Shown: piece by piece, positions 1 to 7,879 of the stretch | How the letters are laid out: every line of letters begins with the position of its first letter | How positions within the stretch are numbered: position 1 is the stretch's first letter | NCBI GenBank assembly: GCA_964383535.1 | Contig: CAYLHS010000003.1 | Coordinates: forward strand, 1 to 61,500 | Reading direction: 5' to 3' | Length of the DNA stretch: 61,500 bases | Source: CAYLHS01 sp964383535 | GTDB taxonomy: Bacteria > Actinomycetota > Acidimicrobiia > Spongiisociales > UBA4744 | Notes under the pieces: generated by a model | What the model saw: only the letters and a program-made list of their open reading frames with translations | What the model was told of the DNA's origin: nothing | The model's database searches: none | Position numbers and translations under genes: made by a program

Positions 1-620
1 CCGCGGGCATCGACCTCAACGACCTCGCCGGCTTCCCTGTCGGCACGGACGTCGCAGAACGGACTCGGCTCTACCAGGAGATCAAATGGCTCCAGGGTTC
101 GTTCTCGGCTCTCGCGGACACATCCCTTCCCGTCATTGCAGCGATCCACGGGCACTGCATCGGTGCGGGCGTCGATCTGATTACCGCCGCCGACATTCGT
201 CTCGCCTCGGCCGACGCCATCTTCTCTGTCAGAGAGACCCGCCTCGGGATGATTGCGGATGTCGGGACGATGCAGCGCCTCCCCAAGCTCATCGCCCCTG
301 GCCACGTCGCCGAGCTGACGCTCACGGGACGTGACATCACGGCCGACGACGCCGAACGAATCGCGCTCGTCAACCACGTCTACCCCGATCGGGCGGCACT
401 CTTGGAGGCCGCCAACGCCCTGGCCGACGAGATCGCAGCAAACTCACCTTTGACGACTCGGGGCATCAAACAGGTACTGCGGGCCGGGGCGAACAGGTCG
501 GTCGACGAGGCACTCGACTACATGGCGCTGTGGAACGCGGCGTTCCTCAACTCCAACGACTTCGCCGAGGGAATCGCGGCCACAGTGCAGCGCCGCCCGG
601 CCCGCTTCGACGGGACCTGA
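1..620 (+). CDS. Enoyl-CoA hydratase/isomerase family protein, dienoyl-CoA isomerase-like, 5' truncated by window edge
   Basis: The reading frame is open from base 3 and gives the last 205 residues of a crotonase-fold protein. The motif run GHCIGAGVDLITAADIR, then a segment with SVRET, then IADVGTMQRLPK, closely follows delta3,5-delta2,4-dienoyl-CoA isomerase (ECH1). The two Asp and one Glu that are catalytic in rat ECH1 (in GVDL, VRE and ADVG) are all present. The expected role is rearranging dienoyl-CoA intermediates during beta-oxidation of unsaturated fatty acids. The family call is strong; the exact reaction is inferred from these residues. Its stop is followed after one base by the MgtC gene, so the two are probably cotranscribed. 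Confidence 0.88.
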   Translation, partial: AGIDLNDLAGFPVGTDVAERTRLYQEIKWLQGSFSALADTSLPVIAAIHGHCIGAGVDLITAADIRLASADAIFSVRETRLGMIADVGTMQRLPKLIAPGHVAELTLTGRDITADDAERIALVNHVYPDRAALLEAANALADEIAANSPLTTRGIKQVLRAGANRSVDEALDYMALWNAAFLNSNDFAEGIAATVQRRPARFDGT

Positions 621-621
621 C

Positions 622-1269
622 GTGGACTGGACCGTCTTCGGAGACGCCGGCCGGCTCCTCGTCGCTGCTCTGCTTGCGGGAGCGGTCGGCCTCGAGCGCG
701 AAGTCCACTTCAAGGCCGCCGGCTTTAGAACCCATATGTTGGTCGGCCTCGGATCGGCCCTGTTCACCGTGCTGTCGATCAATGCGTTCGGCCCATCGGG
801 CGACCCGGGACGCGTCGCCGCCCAGATCGTCACCGGCATCGGGTTTCTCGGCGCGGGAGCGATCTTCAAGGAAGGGGCGACCGTTCGCGGCCTCACCACG
901 GCCGCAGGACTCTGGACGGTAGCGGCAATCGGTATGGCGGCCGGAGCCGGCAGGCTCCTCCTTGCAGCAATGGCCACAGCCGTCGTTCTGCTGGTCATGT
1001 TTGGACTACGGATCATCGATGGTCTCCTCCGATCGAGACTCGGCCCCAACCAGGTCACGATCGAGGTGCTTCTCGACGATGCAGCAGGCTTCTCTAAGGT
1101 GTGGAAGACCGTGACCAGAATCGACCAGGCCGCCCAAGACGTGACCTTTCAACGACACGGAAGTGTCGGCGGCCTGATGAGAATCGAGACAGCAGCCAAC
1201 AAGGCCGAAACACTCGTCGAACTCCTCACGACCCAACAGGGAGTCATCGAGGCCGAGGTGATCTCATGA
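622..1269 (+). CDS. MgtC/SapB family membrane protein
   Basis: This 215-residue protein has about five hydrophobic segments in residues 8-130. It carries the family core with GLEREVHFKAAGFRTHMLVGLGSALF (split here: GLEREVHFKAAGFRTHMLVG at residues 23-42), then GIGFLGAGAIFKEG and VRGLTTAAGLW. Residues 150-215 form a soluble C-terminal domain like the ACT-type tail of MgtC proteins. MgtC proteins affect Mg2+ homeostasis and, in some pathogens, inhibit ATP synthase; the role here is unknown. The stop TGA overlaps the ATG of the next gene (ATGA), which indicates translational coupling with the mannose-1-phosphate guanylyltransferase gene. Confidence 0.9.
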   Translation: MDWTVFGDAGRLLVAALLAGAVGLEREVHFKAAGFRTHMLVGLGSALFTVLSINAFGPSGDPGRVAAQIVTGIGFLGAGAIFKEGATVRGLTTAAGLWTVAAIGMAAGAGRLLLAAMATAVVLLVMFGLRIIDGLLRSRLGPNQVTIEVLLDDAAGFSKVWKTVTRIDQAAQDVTFQRHGSVGGLMRIETAANKAETLVELLTTQQGVIEAEVIS

Positions 1270-2324
1270 GCACGACGATTCTGCCCGTCATTCTTGCCGG
1301 TGGGCTGGGAACACGCCTCTGGCCGGTGTCCCGCAAATCCATACCCAAACAGTTCACGGCCCTCCACAGCGACAAGTCCATGTTGCAGGAGACGATCGAC
1401 CGACTCGCCGCACTCGACGACGTGCAAGACCCCATCATCGTGACCGGTTCATCGCAGGCCGCGACTGTGCGAGCGCAAGCACCGCGGTCAACACTCATCG
1501 TCGAGCCGGTGGGACGTAACACGGCGCCCGCCGCAGCGCTCGCCGCGTTGCACGCAACGACCCAAGGGGGCGACCCGATCCTGCTGGTCTGTCCGGCAGA
1601 CCACGTCATCAGAGACATCGCCGCCTTTCGCGACGCTGTTCAGGCGGCCGTGCCTCACGCGGAGTCAGGAAGGCTCGTCACGTTCGGGGTGGTGCCAACT
1701 GCCCCTGAAACCGGCTATGGCTACATCGAGAAGGGTCCCGCCATCGACGGAGCCTTTCGTGTCGGCCGATTCGTCGAAAAGCCCAACGCCGCCATCGCGG
1801 CCAACTACATCGCCTCAGGTCGGTATCTCTGGAACAGCGGCATGTTCGTCTTCAAGGCGTCGCGATTCCTCGAGGAACTCGACCAGTATCGGCCCGACTT
1901 GCTGGCCGATGTGCGCGAAGCCTCGTCGAGAAGCACCCGAGAGAACGGAACGATTCGAATCGACGAAGCGTCGTTCGCAGTGGTGCGAGGCGACTCGATC
2001 GACTACGCGGTCATGGAGCAGACAGCCGACGCCGTCGTTGTTCCACTCGACGCCGGCTGGAACGACATCGGCTCGTGGGCAGCCCTCTGGGACGTCGCCG
2101 ACACCGACGACGATGACAACGTCCTCATCGGCGATGTCGTCACAGTCGACACGTCGGGCTCCTACATCCGCTCGACCGGCCGACTCGTCACGGTCGTCGG
2201 CTTGGACGGCATCGTCGTTGTCGAGACCCCGGATGCGATCCTCGTCTCGTCCCGCGAACACGCTCAGCACGTGCGACGGATCGTCGAGCACCTCGAAACC
2301 TCCAAGCGGCCGGAAGTCGAATAG
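1266..2324 (+). CDS. manC: Mannose-1-phosphate guanylyltransferase
   Basis: This 352-residue nucleotidyltransferase should make GDP-mannose from mannose-1-phosphate and GTP, the precursor of mannosylated lipids and glycans. The N-terminal signature LAGGLGTRLWPVSRKSIPKQ (about residues 10-29) is diagnostic. FVEKP (sugar-phosphate binding) and NSGMFVF follow, with a short left-handed-helix-like end. The frame is open further upstream, but the ATG at 1266 is chosen because it overlaps the previous stop and places the signature at the proper N-terminus. The length fits the short, single-domain form without the phosphomannose isomerase domain. Confidence 0.93.
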   Translation: MSTTILPVILAGGLGTRLWPVSRKSIPKQFTALHSDKSMLQETIDRLAALDDVQDPIIVTGSSQAATVRAQAPRSTLIVEPVGRNTAPAAALAALHATTQGGDPILLVCPADHVIRDIAAFRDAVQAAVPHAESGRLVTFGVVPTAPETGYGYIEKGPAIDGAFRVGRFVEKPNAAIAANYIASGRYLWNSGMFVFKASRFLEELDQYRPDLLADVREASSRSTRENGTIRIDEASFAVVRGDSIDYAVMEQTADAVVVPLDAGWNDIGSWAALWDVADTDDDDNVLIGDVVTVDTSGSYIRSTGRLVTVVGLDGIVVVETPDAILVSSREHAQHVRRIVEHLETSKRPEVE

Positions 2325-2351
2325 CGTCACGGAATCGATTTGCCGACGTCC

Positions 2352-2357
2352 TAGTCT
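2352..2357 (+). promoter_or_regulatory. Putative -10 box (TAGTCT) for a leaderless SulP transcript
   Basis: TAGTCT lies six bases before the ATG at 2364, and there is no purine-rich ribosome binding site. With normal -10 to +1 spacing the transcript would begin at the start codon. No convincing -35 is seen. Confidence 0.5.
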
Positions 2358-2363
2358 CGACAC

Positions 2364-4031
2364 ATGAGAGCCTCGCGATACCTCCCGGCCACATCGTGGC
2401 TTCCTCGCTATCGACGCGCGTGGCTCAGACCTGACCTGATCGCCGGTCTCACCCTGTGGGCGGTGCTCGTCCCCGAGGCCATGGCCTACGCCGGTATCGC
2501 AGGCGTCGACCCCGTCATCGGCCTCTACACGGTCCCCCTCCCCTTGCTCGCCTATGCCCTGTTCGGCAGCTCGCGCAGCATGGTGGTCGGCACCGACTCG
2601 GCCACCGCGCTCGTCTCGGCGGCAACGATCGGCGCCCTCGCCGCGAGAGGCACGGCCGACTACCTCGCGTTGACATCGGCGCTCGCCATTCTCGTCGGCC
2701 TCCTCTTCCTCCTCTTCGGTCTTCTTCGTCTCGGGTGGGTTGCAGACTTCATCTCGCGCCCTGTCATGCAGGGGTTCATCGCGGGGGTCGTGCTCGTCAC
2801 GATCATTGGCCAGGTCCCCACCCTCCTCGGTCTCACCATCCACAGAGGCCGGTTCTTCGGTGAGGTGTGGAACGTGATCCGTGCACTCGGCGGCGTCGAC
2901 CCGGCGACCGTCGCCGTCGGCCTCTTCAGCCTCGCACTCCTCGCAAGTCTCAGAAGGTACGCACCGAAGGTGCCTGCAGCATTGACCACTGTGGTCCTCG
3001 CGATCGCCGTGGTCGTGGCCTTCGACCTCGAACGCCACGGCGTCTCGACGGTCGGTCACATTCCCTCCGGGTTCCCCGATCTTGGGCTGCCCTCCGTGGA
3101 TGCCGGCACCTACGGAACGCTCCTGTCGGGAGCTCTCGCAGTCGTTCTGCTCGGCTACGCGGAGACGCTCGGGTGCGCCAAGACGGCGTCCGCGCAGACC
3201 GGTGAGACGTCGGATCCCAATCAGGAACTCCTCGCGCTCGGTGCCGCAAACATCGGCAGCGGTCTGAGTGGCGGCTTCGTCGCCGTCGGCAGCTTCTCGA
3301 AGACGGCTGTCGCGCTGGCTGCCGGAGTGAGGAGCCAGCTCGGGTATCTCATCAGCGCAGCGCTCGTCATCGGCACACTGCTCTTCCTGACACCGGCCTT
3401 CACCCACCTGCCCGATGCAGCTCTTGCAGCAGTCGTGATCGAAGCCATGCTGGCGCTCGCGAAGCCAAGCTACTTCACTCGACTCGCCCGAATCTCCACA
3501 CCGGAGCTTCTCCTCGCGCTCGTCGCGATGTTCGGCGTCCTCGTACTGGGTGTGCTACCCGGAATCGGTGCCGGCGTCGCCCTCGACATCCTCCTGTTGA
3601 TCCGAGGTGCCAGCCGGCCTCGCGTCGCCGTACTCGGCAAGACCGCCGGCCACGTCTACCAGGATGTCTCGCTGCATCCCGAAGGAGAGACGGTCCCCGG
3701 CCTCCTGGTGTTCCGGTTCGAGGCGCCCCTGATCTTCACCAACGCCGGGTATTTCGTCGAAGAGGTGGAACGGCTCGTGGTGGAGAGAAAGTCCAAAGCG
3801 GTCCTCGTCGACGCAGAAGGCATCAACGGACTCGACTCCACAGCGGCCGAACGTCTCCTCGACCTCCACCGACATCTCGAGCACCGCGGTATCGAGCTGA
3901 GTTTCGCCCGGGTGAGAGACCCGGTGCGGGAAGTGATGCACTCGAGCGGGGTCCTCTCGGCGGTTGGGAGCGACCACCTCTACGGATCGATCACGAGCGG
4001 TATCAAGGCCTACAAGCGCGAGCTCTCCTGA
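2364..4031 (+). CDS. SulP family anion transporter with C-terminal STAS domain
   Basis: This 555-residue protein has the SulP layout. About 11-12 hydrophobic segments fill residues 25-420, with the family signature PEAMAYAGIAGVDPVIGLYT near residues 38-57 and the GLSGGFVAVGSFSKTA core near residue 300. A soluble STAS domain covers about residues 440-545 (LLVFRFEAPLIFTNA, then VLVDAEGINGLDSTAAERL). SulP proteins move sulfate, bicarbonate or other anions across the inner membrane; the substrate cannot be read from sequence. The gene stands alone between manC and a nitronate monooxygenase-like gene and has a probable leaderless promoter. Confidence 0.92.
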   Translation: MRASRYLPATSWLPRYRRAWLRPDLIAGLTLWAVLVPEAMAYAGIAGVDPVIGLYTVPLPLLAYALFGSSRSMVVGTDSATALVSAATIGALAARGTADYLALTSALAILVGLLFLLFGLLRLGWVADFISRPVMQGFIAGVVLVTIIGQVPTLLGLTIHRGRFFGEVWNVIRALGGVDPATVAVGLFSLALLASLRRYAPKVPAALTTVVLAIAVVVAFDLERHGVSTVGHIPSGFPDLGLPSVDAGTYGTLLSGALAVVLLGYAETLGCAKTASAQTGETSDPNQELLALGAANIGSGLSGGFVAVGSFSKTAVALAAGVRSQLGYLISAALVIGTLLFLTPAFTHLPDAALAAVVIEAMLALAKPSYFTRLARISTPELLLALVAMFGVLVLGVLPGIGAGVALDILLLIRGASRPRVAVLGKTAGHVYQDVSLHPEGETVPGLLVFRFEAPLIFTNAGYFVEEVERLVVERKSKAVLVDAEGINGLDSTAAERLLDLHRHLEHRGIELSFARVRDPVREVMHSSGVLSAVGSDHLYGSITSGIKAYKRELS

Positions 4032-4082
4032 GGGCCGGCACCGTACTGCCCTAGCCTTGAGAGAGAACGAAGGGAGCCGGTC

Positions 4083-5057
4083 ATGAAGACCAGGATCACC
4101 GAGCTGTTCGGAGTGGAGCATCCGATCGTCCAAGGGGGACTCATGTGGATCGCCACTGCCGAGTTGACGTCGGCCGTTGCGAACGCCGGGGCCATGGGGT
4201 TCATGACCGCCCTCACTCACGAGACACCGGACGGACTCCGAGACGAGATCCACAAGTGCCGCGACATGACCGACAAGCCGTTCGGTATCAACCTGACCTT
4301 CCTCCCGTCGCTCCGCCAACCTGACTACGCCGGCTACCTCCAGGTGTGTGCCGACGAGGGCATCGAGTTCATCGAGACGGCCGGCCGCAACCCGGAACCG
4401 TTCATGCCACACCTCAAGGCCGCAGGTATGAAGGTGATCCACAAGTGCACATCGCTACGTCACGCCAAGAAGGCCCGGACAATCGGCTGCGACGCCATCT
4501 CGATCGACGGCTTCGAGTGTGCCGGCCATCCCGGCGAGGATGATGTCACCTCACTCGTGCTGCTCCCGGCGACGGCTGACGCGCTCGACATCCCGATCGT
4601 CGCCTCCGGCGGCTTCGGTGACGGGCGCGGGCTGGTCGCCGCCCTGGCACTCGGTGCCGACGGCATGAACATGGGCACCCGGTTCGTTGCGACGCAAGAG
4701 ACACCGATACACCCCGCCATCAAGCAAGCCATCCTCGACCACGGCGAGACCGACACCACACTCATCATGCGAACGCTGCGCAACACCGAGCGGGTTCTCG
4801 ACAACGAAACGGCACGCACCGTCCTCGAGATCGAATCGACGGGCACAGCGACGATCGACGATCTCATCCCCTACGTTTCAGGACGCCGCGGACTGCAAGA
4901 GGTGATCCGGCACGGAAACGTCGATGGGGGCACGATGGCAGTGGGCCAAGTGATGGGCATCATCCACGACATCCCGACCGTCGCGGAGCTGATCGAGCGG
5001 ATCATGATGGAAGCCGATGATCTCATTTCACGAGCGCTACCGAACATGATGGGATAG
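4083..5057 (+). CDS. Nitronate monooxygenase / 2-nitropropane dioxygenase family flavoenzyme
   Basis: This 324-residue FMN-dependent TIM-barrel protein has an N-terminus (TELFGVEHPIVQGGLMWIAT) typical of the family. GFECAGHPGEDDV near residues 142-154 contains the catalytic His position, and ASGGFGDGRGLVAALALGAD near residues 176-195 is the FMN phosphate-binding region. Members oxidise nitronates such as propionate-3-nitronate to keto acids; related proteins include enoyl reductases, so the substrate is uncertain. The ATG is preceded by GAAGGGAG. It converges on the crotonase gene downstream. Confidence 0.88.
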   Translation: MKTRITELFGVEHPIVQGGLMWIATAELTSAVANAGAMGFMTALTHETPDGLRDEIHKCRDMTDKPFGINLTFLPSLRQPDYAGYLQVCADEGIEFIETAGRNPEPFMPHLKAAGMKVIHKCTSLRHAKKARTIGCDAISIDGFECAGHPGEDDVTSLVLLPATADALDIPIVASGGFGDGRGLVAALALGADGMNMGTRFVATQETPIHPAIKQAILDHGETDTTLIMRTLRNTERVLDNETARTVLEIESTGTATIDDLIPYVSGRRGLQEVIRHGNVDGGTMAVGQVMGIIHDIPTVAELIERIMMEADDLISRALPNMMG

Positions 5058-5146
5058 TTCGATCGAGGTCGTCAGCCATCAGCCGCGACATGGCCGAGCC
5101 ACAAGAACGATCCTCCCCCCAGTGCGCCCCCGGGACAGACTGGGCT

Positions 5147-5926
5147 TCACGAACCCTGCCACACGGGTGGTCGCTTCTCCTTGAACGCGGCGACGCCCTC
5201 GGCCGCGTCCTGGGTGGTGCAGAGGGCGGCAAATGCTCCGTTCATGTACGACATCGCGCTGCCAAACGCGAGATCGGCGGCCGCGTAGAAGGATGTCTTC
5301 GCTGACCGCAGCGCGACCTGGCTCTTCTCGGCGAGCTTCCGCGCCCAAGCCCTTGTCTCTTCCTCGAGAGCATCGTCCGGGACGACACGGTTGATCAGTC
5401 CGATCTCGGCGGCGGTAGCAGCCGAAATCAGCTCACCGAAGTAGAGCAGCTCGAGCGCCTTCTTTCGTCCCACCGAGCGCGACACCGGAATGACCGGACC
5501 AACACAGTTGAGGCCAACGTTGATCGCCGTCAACCCGAACCTGGCGCTTTCGGCCGCGACGGCGAGGTCCGCAGCGGCAACGGTGCCCGCACCATTGGCG
5601 ACTGCGACCCCGTGAACCTGAGCGATGATGGGTTTGGAGATCGCCATCATCGTCGCCAGCGGACGCTCCATGAGATCGGTCCACGCGCGGTACTCCTGCT
5701 CCGACTTGCCGGGGAACTCGTCGAGGTCGATGCCAGCGCAGAAGACCCTTCCGGCACCACGCAGGATGATCGCGTGCACGAGCCGTTCTCCGTCAAGTTG
5801 CCTCAGCGCAGCATCGAACTGGGAGGCGAGCGGGGTGTTGAACGTATTGAGCTTGTCAGGACGGTTCAGGGTCAGGATCCCGACGGCATCCTCGCCGACC
5901 TCGACAGACACGACGTCGAACTCCAC
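5147..5926 (-). CDS. Crotonase-fold protein, ECHDC3-like, probably not a classical hydratase
   Basis: This protein has 259 residues. The GTG at 5926 is chosen over longer in-frame starts because GGGAGGAAGCC precedes it and the homologous region begins at VEFDVVSVEV. The oxyanion-hole motifs AGRVFCAGIDL and HGVAVANGAGTV are present. The two Glu residues that do hydration in enoyl-CoA hydratase are replaced: the second site reads LTAINVGLNCVGPV, which resembles the INVGLFCSTP motif of ECHDC3-type proteins. It therefore probably acts as another acyl-CoA isomerase, hydrolase or non-hydratase. It is transcribed away from dcd, with 105 bases between the starts. Confidence 0.85.
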   Translation of the reverse strand: MEFDVVSVEVGEDAVGILTLNRPDKLNTFNTPLASQFDAALRQLDGERLVHAIILRGAGRVFCAGIDLDEFPGKSEQEYRAWTDLMERPLATMMAISKPIIAQVHGVAVANGAGTVAAADLAVAAESARFGLTAINVGLNCVGPVIPVSRSVGRKKALELLYFGELISAATAAEIGLINRVVPDDALEEETRAWARKLAEKSQVALRSAKTSFYAAADLAFGSAMSYMNGAFAALCTTQDAAEGVAAFKEKRPPVWQGS

Positions 5927-6031
5927 GGCTTCCTCCCGACTCGACAATCGGCTCACCCTACCGCGCCCCAGCAGCCCCTCACCGGTGTCCCCCGAGCGCG
6001 AGTCATCTACCATCCCGGGAAGGAGGCCTGC

Positions 6032-6586
6032 GTGATCTTTTCAGACCGAACGATCAAGGAAGCGCTCACCGCTGGGCGCATCGTCATCGACCCATTCGAC
6101 GAGTCCTTCGTGCAACCGTCGAGCGTAGATCTTCGCGTCGATCGGTTCTTCAGAGTCTTCGAGAACCACCGGTACCCGCAGATCGACCCCAAGCAGCCGC
6201 AAGACGACCTGACCACCTTGGTGGAGACCTCGGACAACGATCCGTTCATTCTGCATCCAGGGGAGTTCGTGCTCGGATCCACGCTGGAACGAGTCGGTCT
6301 CGGCGATGACGTCGTCGCCCGTCTCGAAGGCAAGTCCAGCCTCGGCAGGTTAGGTCTGCTCATTCATTCGACCGCTGGGTTCGTCGACCCGGGTTTCGAC
6401 GGCTATCTCACGCTCGAGTTGTCCAACGTCGCCAAGCTCCCAATCGCCATCTATCCGGGCATGAAGATCGGACAGATCTCGTTCTACGAGCTCACGACAC
6501 CCGCAGAGCACCCCTACGGCGAGGCGGGCGGCAAATACCAAGGTCAGCGGGGGCCGACCCCGAGCAGAATTCATCAGGACTTCTAG
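6032..6586 (+). CDS. dcd: dCTP deaminase (possibly bifunctional dCTP deaminase/dUTPase)
   Basis: This 184-residue protein closely follows the mycobacterial Dcd pattern. It has PFDESFVQPSSVDLRVD near residue 20, HPGEFVLGST near residue 72, the active-site block RLEGKSSLGRLGLLIHSTAG near residues 92-111, and the C-terminal KYQGQRGPTPSR that closes over the nucleotide. It deaminates dCTP to dUTP for thymidylate synthesis. The mycobacterial relative also hydrolyses dUTP to dUMP; that is inferred here. The GTG at 6032 is supported by AGGAGG at 6021-6026, although the frame is open far upstream. Confidence 0.95.
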   Translation: MIFSDRTIKEALTAGRIVIDPFDESFVQPSSVDLRVDRFFRVFENHRYPQIDPKQPQDDLTTLVETSDNDPFILHPGEFVLGSTLERVGLGDDVVARLEGKSSLGRLGLLIHSTAGFVDPGFDGYLTLELSNVAKLPIAIYPGMKIGQISFYELTTPAEHPYGEAGGKYQGQRGPTPSRIHQDF

Positions 6587-6590
6587 AGGG

Positions 6591-6680
6591 CGGTTTCCTC
6601 CCCAGCGAGGCGGTGAGGGCCGAGTGTTGGGGGAGGTGGCCGAAGCAAAGCCGAGGACGGAGGGGGCGGTGCCCACCAAC
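6591..6680. repeat. Dispersed palindromic repeat, family 1, copy A
   Basis: This is a 90-base intergenic element between dcd and surE. It begins CGGTTTCCTCC, contains GTTGGGGGAGGT, and ends with CGAGGACGGAGGGGGCGGT followed by CCCACCAAC. Both ends match copy B at 13532-13619 almost exactly, and the middle matches copy C at 32286-32360. CCTCCCC near the start pairs with GGGGGAGG in the middle. It lies between two convergent genes and could help terminate transcription. Confidence 0.7.
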
Positions 6681-6756
6681 GTAGCCGGCCGAAGTTACAT
6701 CAAGTCCCGCCAGGCAAGTGCGCTACCGAGAACCGCGAACCAACGACCAGAACAGA

Positions 6757-7524
6757 TCACACATCCAGCTTCACTGCATGGGCCAGTCGTACCTGTGTGA
6801 TGGACACCAGTCCCTTGGCAACCGCCTCGACATCCGTACCCGCCAGATCACCCCGCACCCGCAGGCCGGTCGAGAAGTCATGGATGAACACGTCGGGTCG
6901 TATCTCGCGAAAGATCCGGTCGTAGCCCGTTTTCGCGAGGTCGGTGAATACCCGCGGTGTATCGACGGTGGCGTTCGTATCGAAGTTCACGTTCAGCAGG
7001 TCGACGCCCTCTGGGAACCCGTCGCGTCGCACCGTCGTGACGATATCGGCGCTCACGCCGGCAGCCCTCGGCCACAGATCGGCCTCCTCGCCTGCCCACA
7101 CACGCTCCGACCAGCCCCGATGGTCCCGGGTCACGCCCGTAGAGAACGCGAGTGCCGGAATTCCGGCGATCCAGCCCTCCGCTGCTGCACCAGCGGTTCC
7201 GCTCGATAGAAAGAAGGCGAGACTGTCGTTGAGTCCGACGTTGATCCCCGACACCACCATGTCGGGAGCCTCGCCGAAGAGAGAGTGCACGCCAAGTTGG
7301 GTGCAGTCGGCCGGAAACCCGTCGGCAACGGCTATCTCCATCCCCTCGCGCACGACCCGCGTCACCCTGATCTCACCGAAGCGGGTGATGGCCTTTCCGA
7401 TCCAGCTCCGCTCCCGATCCGGAACCACGACTCTCACATCGGTGATCTCACGCAACGCCCTCATGAACGGCAACAACGCAGGGGAGTCGACACCGTCATC
7501 ATTGGTCACCAGTAGGTATCCCAT
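6757..7524 (-). CDS. surE: 5'/3'-nucleotidase SurE
   Basis: This 255-residue protein begins MGYLLVTNDDGVDSPAL, with the metal-binding DD of the SurE family. It continues with VVVPDRERSWIGKAIT near residue 37 and VVSGINVGLN near residue 90, followed by a conserved Ser/Thr/Gly stretch (FFLSSGTAGAAAEG). SurE removes phosphate from nucleoside monophosphates and is used in stationary-phase survival and nucleotide salvage. The frame is open for 82 codons further upstream, but that part is low-complexity and crosses palindromes, so the ATG at 7524 is the start. Confidence 0.93.
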   Translation of the reverse strand: MGYLLVTNDDGVDSPALLPFMRALREITDVRVVVPDRERSWIGKAITRFGEIRVTRVVREGMEIAVADGFPADCTQLGVHSLFGEAPDMVVSGINVGLNDSLAFFLSSGTAGAAAEGWIAGIPALAFSTGVTRDHRGWSERVWAGEEADLWPRAAGVSADIVTTVRRDGFPEGVDLLNVNFDTNATVDTPRVFTDLAKTGYDRIFREIRPDVFIHDFSTGLRVRGDLAGTDVEAVAKGLVSITQVRLAHAVKLDV

Positions 7525-7548
7525 CGCCGGCACAGGGTACCCGGAACG

Positions 7549-7580
7549 CCAGGAACCCCCGGTATCCCGGGGGTTCCTGG
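7549..7580. repeat. Perfect inverted repeat, 14-bp arms, 4-base loop
   Basis: CCAGGAACCCCCGG at 7549-7562 pairs perfectly with CCGGGGGTTCCTGG at 7567-7580 around the loop TATC. It sits about 25 bases upstream of the surE start, on the surE promoter side. There is no T-tract, so it is not a standard terminator. Confidence 0.8.
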
Positions 7581-7684
7581 AGTCCTCGGCGAGTTGGAGG
7601 AAGGGGGGACTCCGTTGTGCTCTCTTCGAGGACGCTGCCGGAGTAGACATCGGCAGAACAGCCACGAGACTTGAGGCGTTCACG

Positions 7685-7722
7685 AAGCACCCCCAGCCGG
7701 GAGGGAGTGGCTGAGGGTGCTT
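7685..7722. repeat. Inverted repeat, 14-bp arms with one mismatch, 10-base loop
   Basis: AAGCACCCCCAGCC at 7685-7698 pairs with GGCTGAGGGTGCTT at 7709-7722, with one mismatch. It belongs to the cluster of hairpins in the surE/LysR spacer. Confidence 0.75.
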
Positions 7723-7850
7723 GCGTTCGAACTCGCCAGGGTGCCCAGCGGAATGGCCCAATTCTATCATGAGGACGTTATTACCCCAATGCTCCTGGCC
7801 AGGCAGCTACTTATGCTGGAAGGCACGTCTCGTCAGAAGTGAGTAGCGAG

Positions 7851-7868
7851 ATCAGACATCATTCTGAT
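7851..7868. promoter_or_regulatory. Short palindrome in front of the LysR gene, possible operator
   Basis: ATCAGA-N6-TCTGAT lies 11 bases before the LysR start. LysR-type regulators often bind interrupted dyads near their own promoter, so an autoregulatory site is plausible. The arms are only 6 bp. Confidence 0.4.
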
Positions 7869-7879
7869 AGAGTTTGGTT

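Larger units (their letters stand above)
7525..7879. other. Gene-free stretch with several hairpins between surE and the LysR gene
   Basis: This 355-base spacer separates the divergent surE and LysR starts. No gene is supported in it. It contains a perfect 14-bp hairpin (7549-7580), a GGAGTCC/GGACTCC pair (7579-7585 with 7607-7613), a second long hairpin (7685-7722) and a short palindrome in front of the LysR gene (7851-7868). The AAGGGGGG tract at 7601-7608 recalls repeat family 1 (copy C). Confidence 0.7.

Noticed and set aside
1815..3407. A 530-codon open frame on the minus strand opposite manC and the SulP gene
   Set aside because: Its translation is a highly charged, low-complexity antisense shadow with no domain, while both plus-strand genes have clear families. 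Long antisense frames are common at this GC content.
5612..6031. Longer dcd reading that starts near 5612
   Set aside because: It is antisense to the crotonase gene, and the Dcd family begins at the GTG at 6032, which has a strong AGGAGG.
6757..7770. Long version of surE starting near 7770
   Set aside because: The extra 82 codons run through palindromes and are not SurE-like; the family N-terminus begins at the ATG at 7524.
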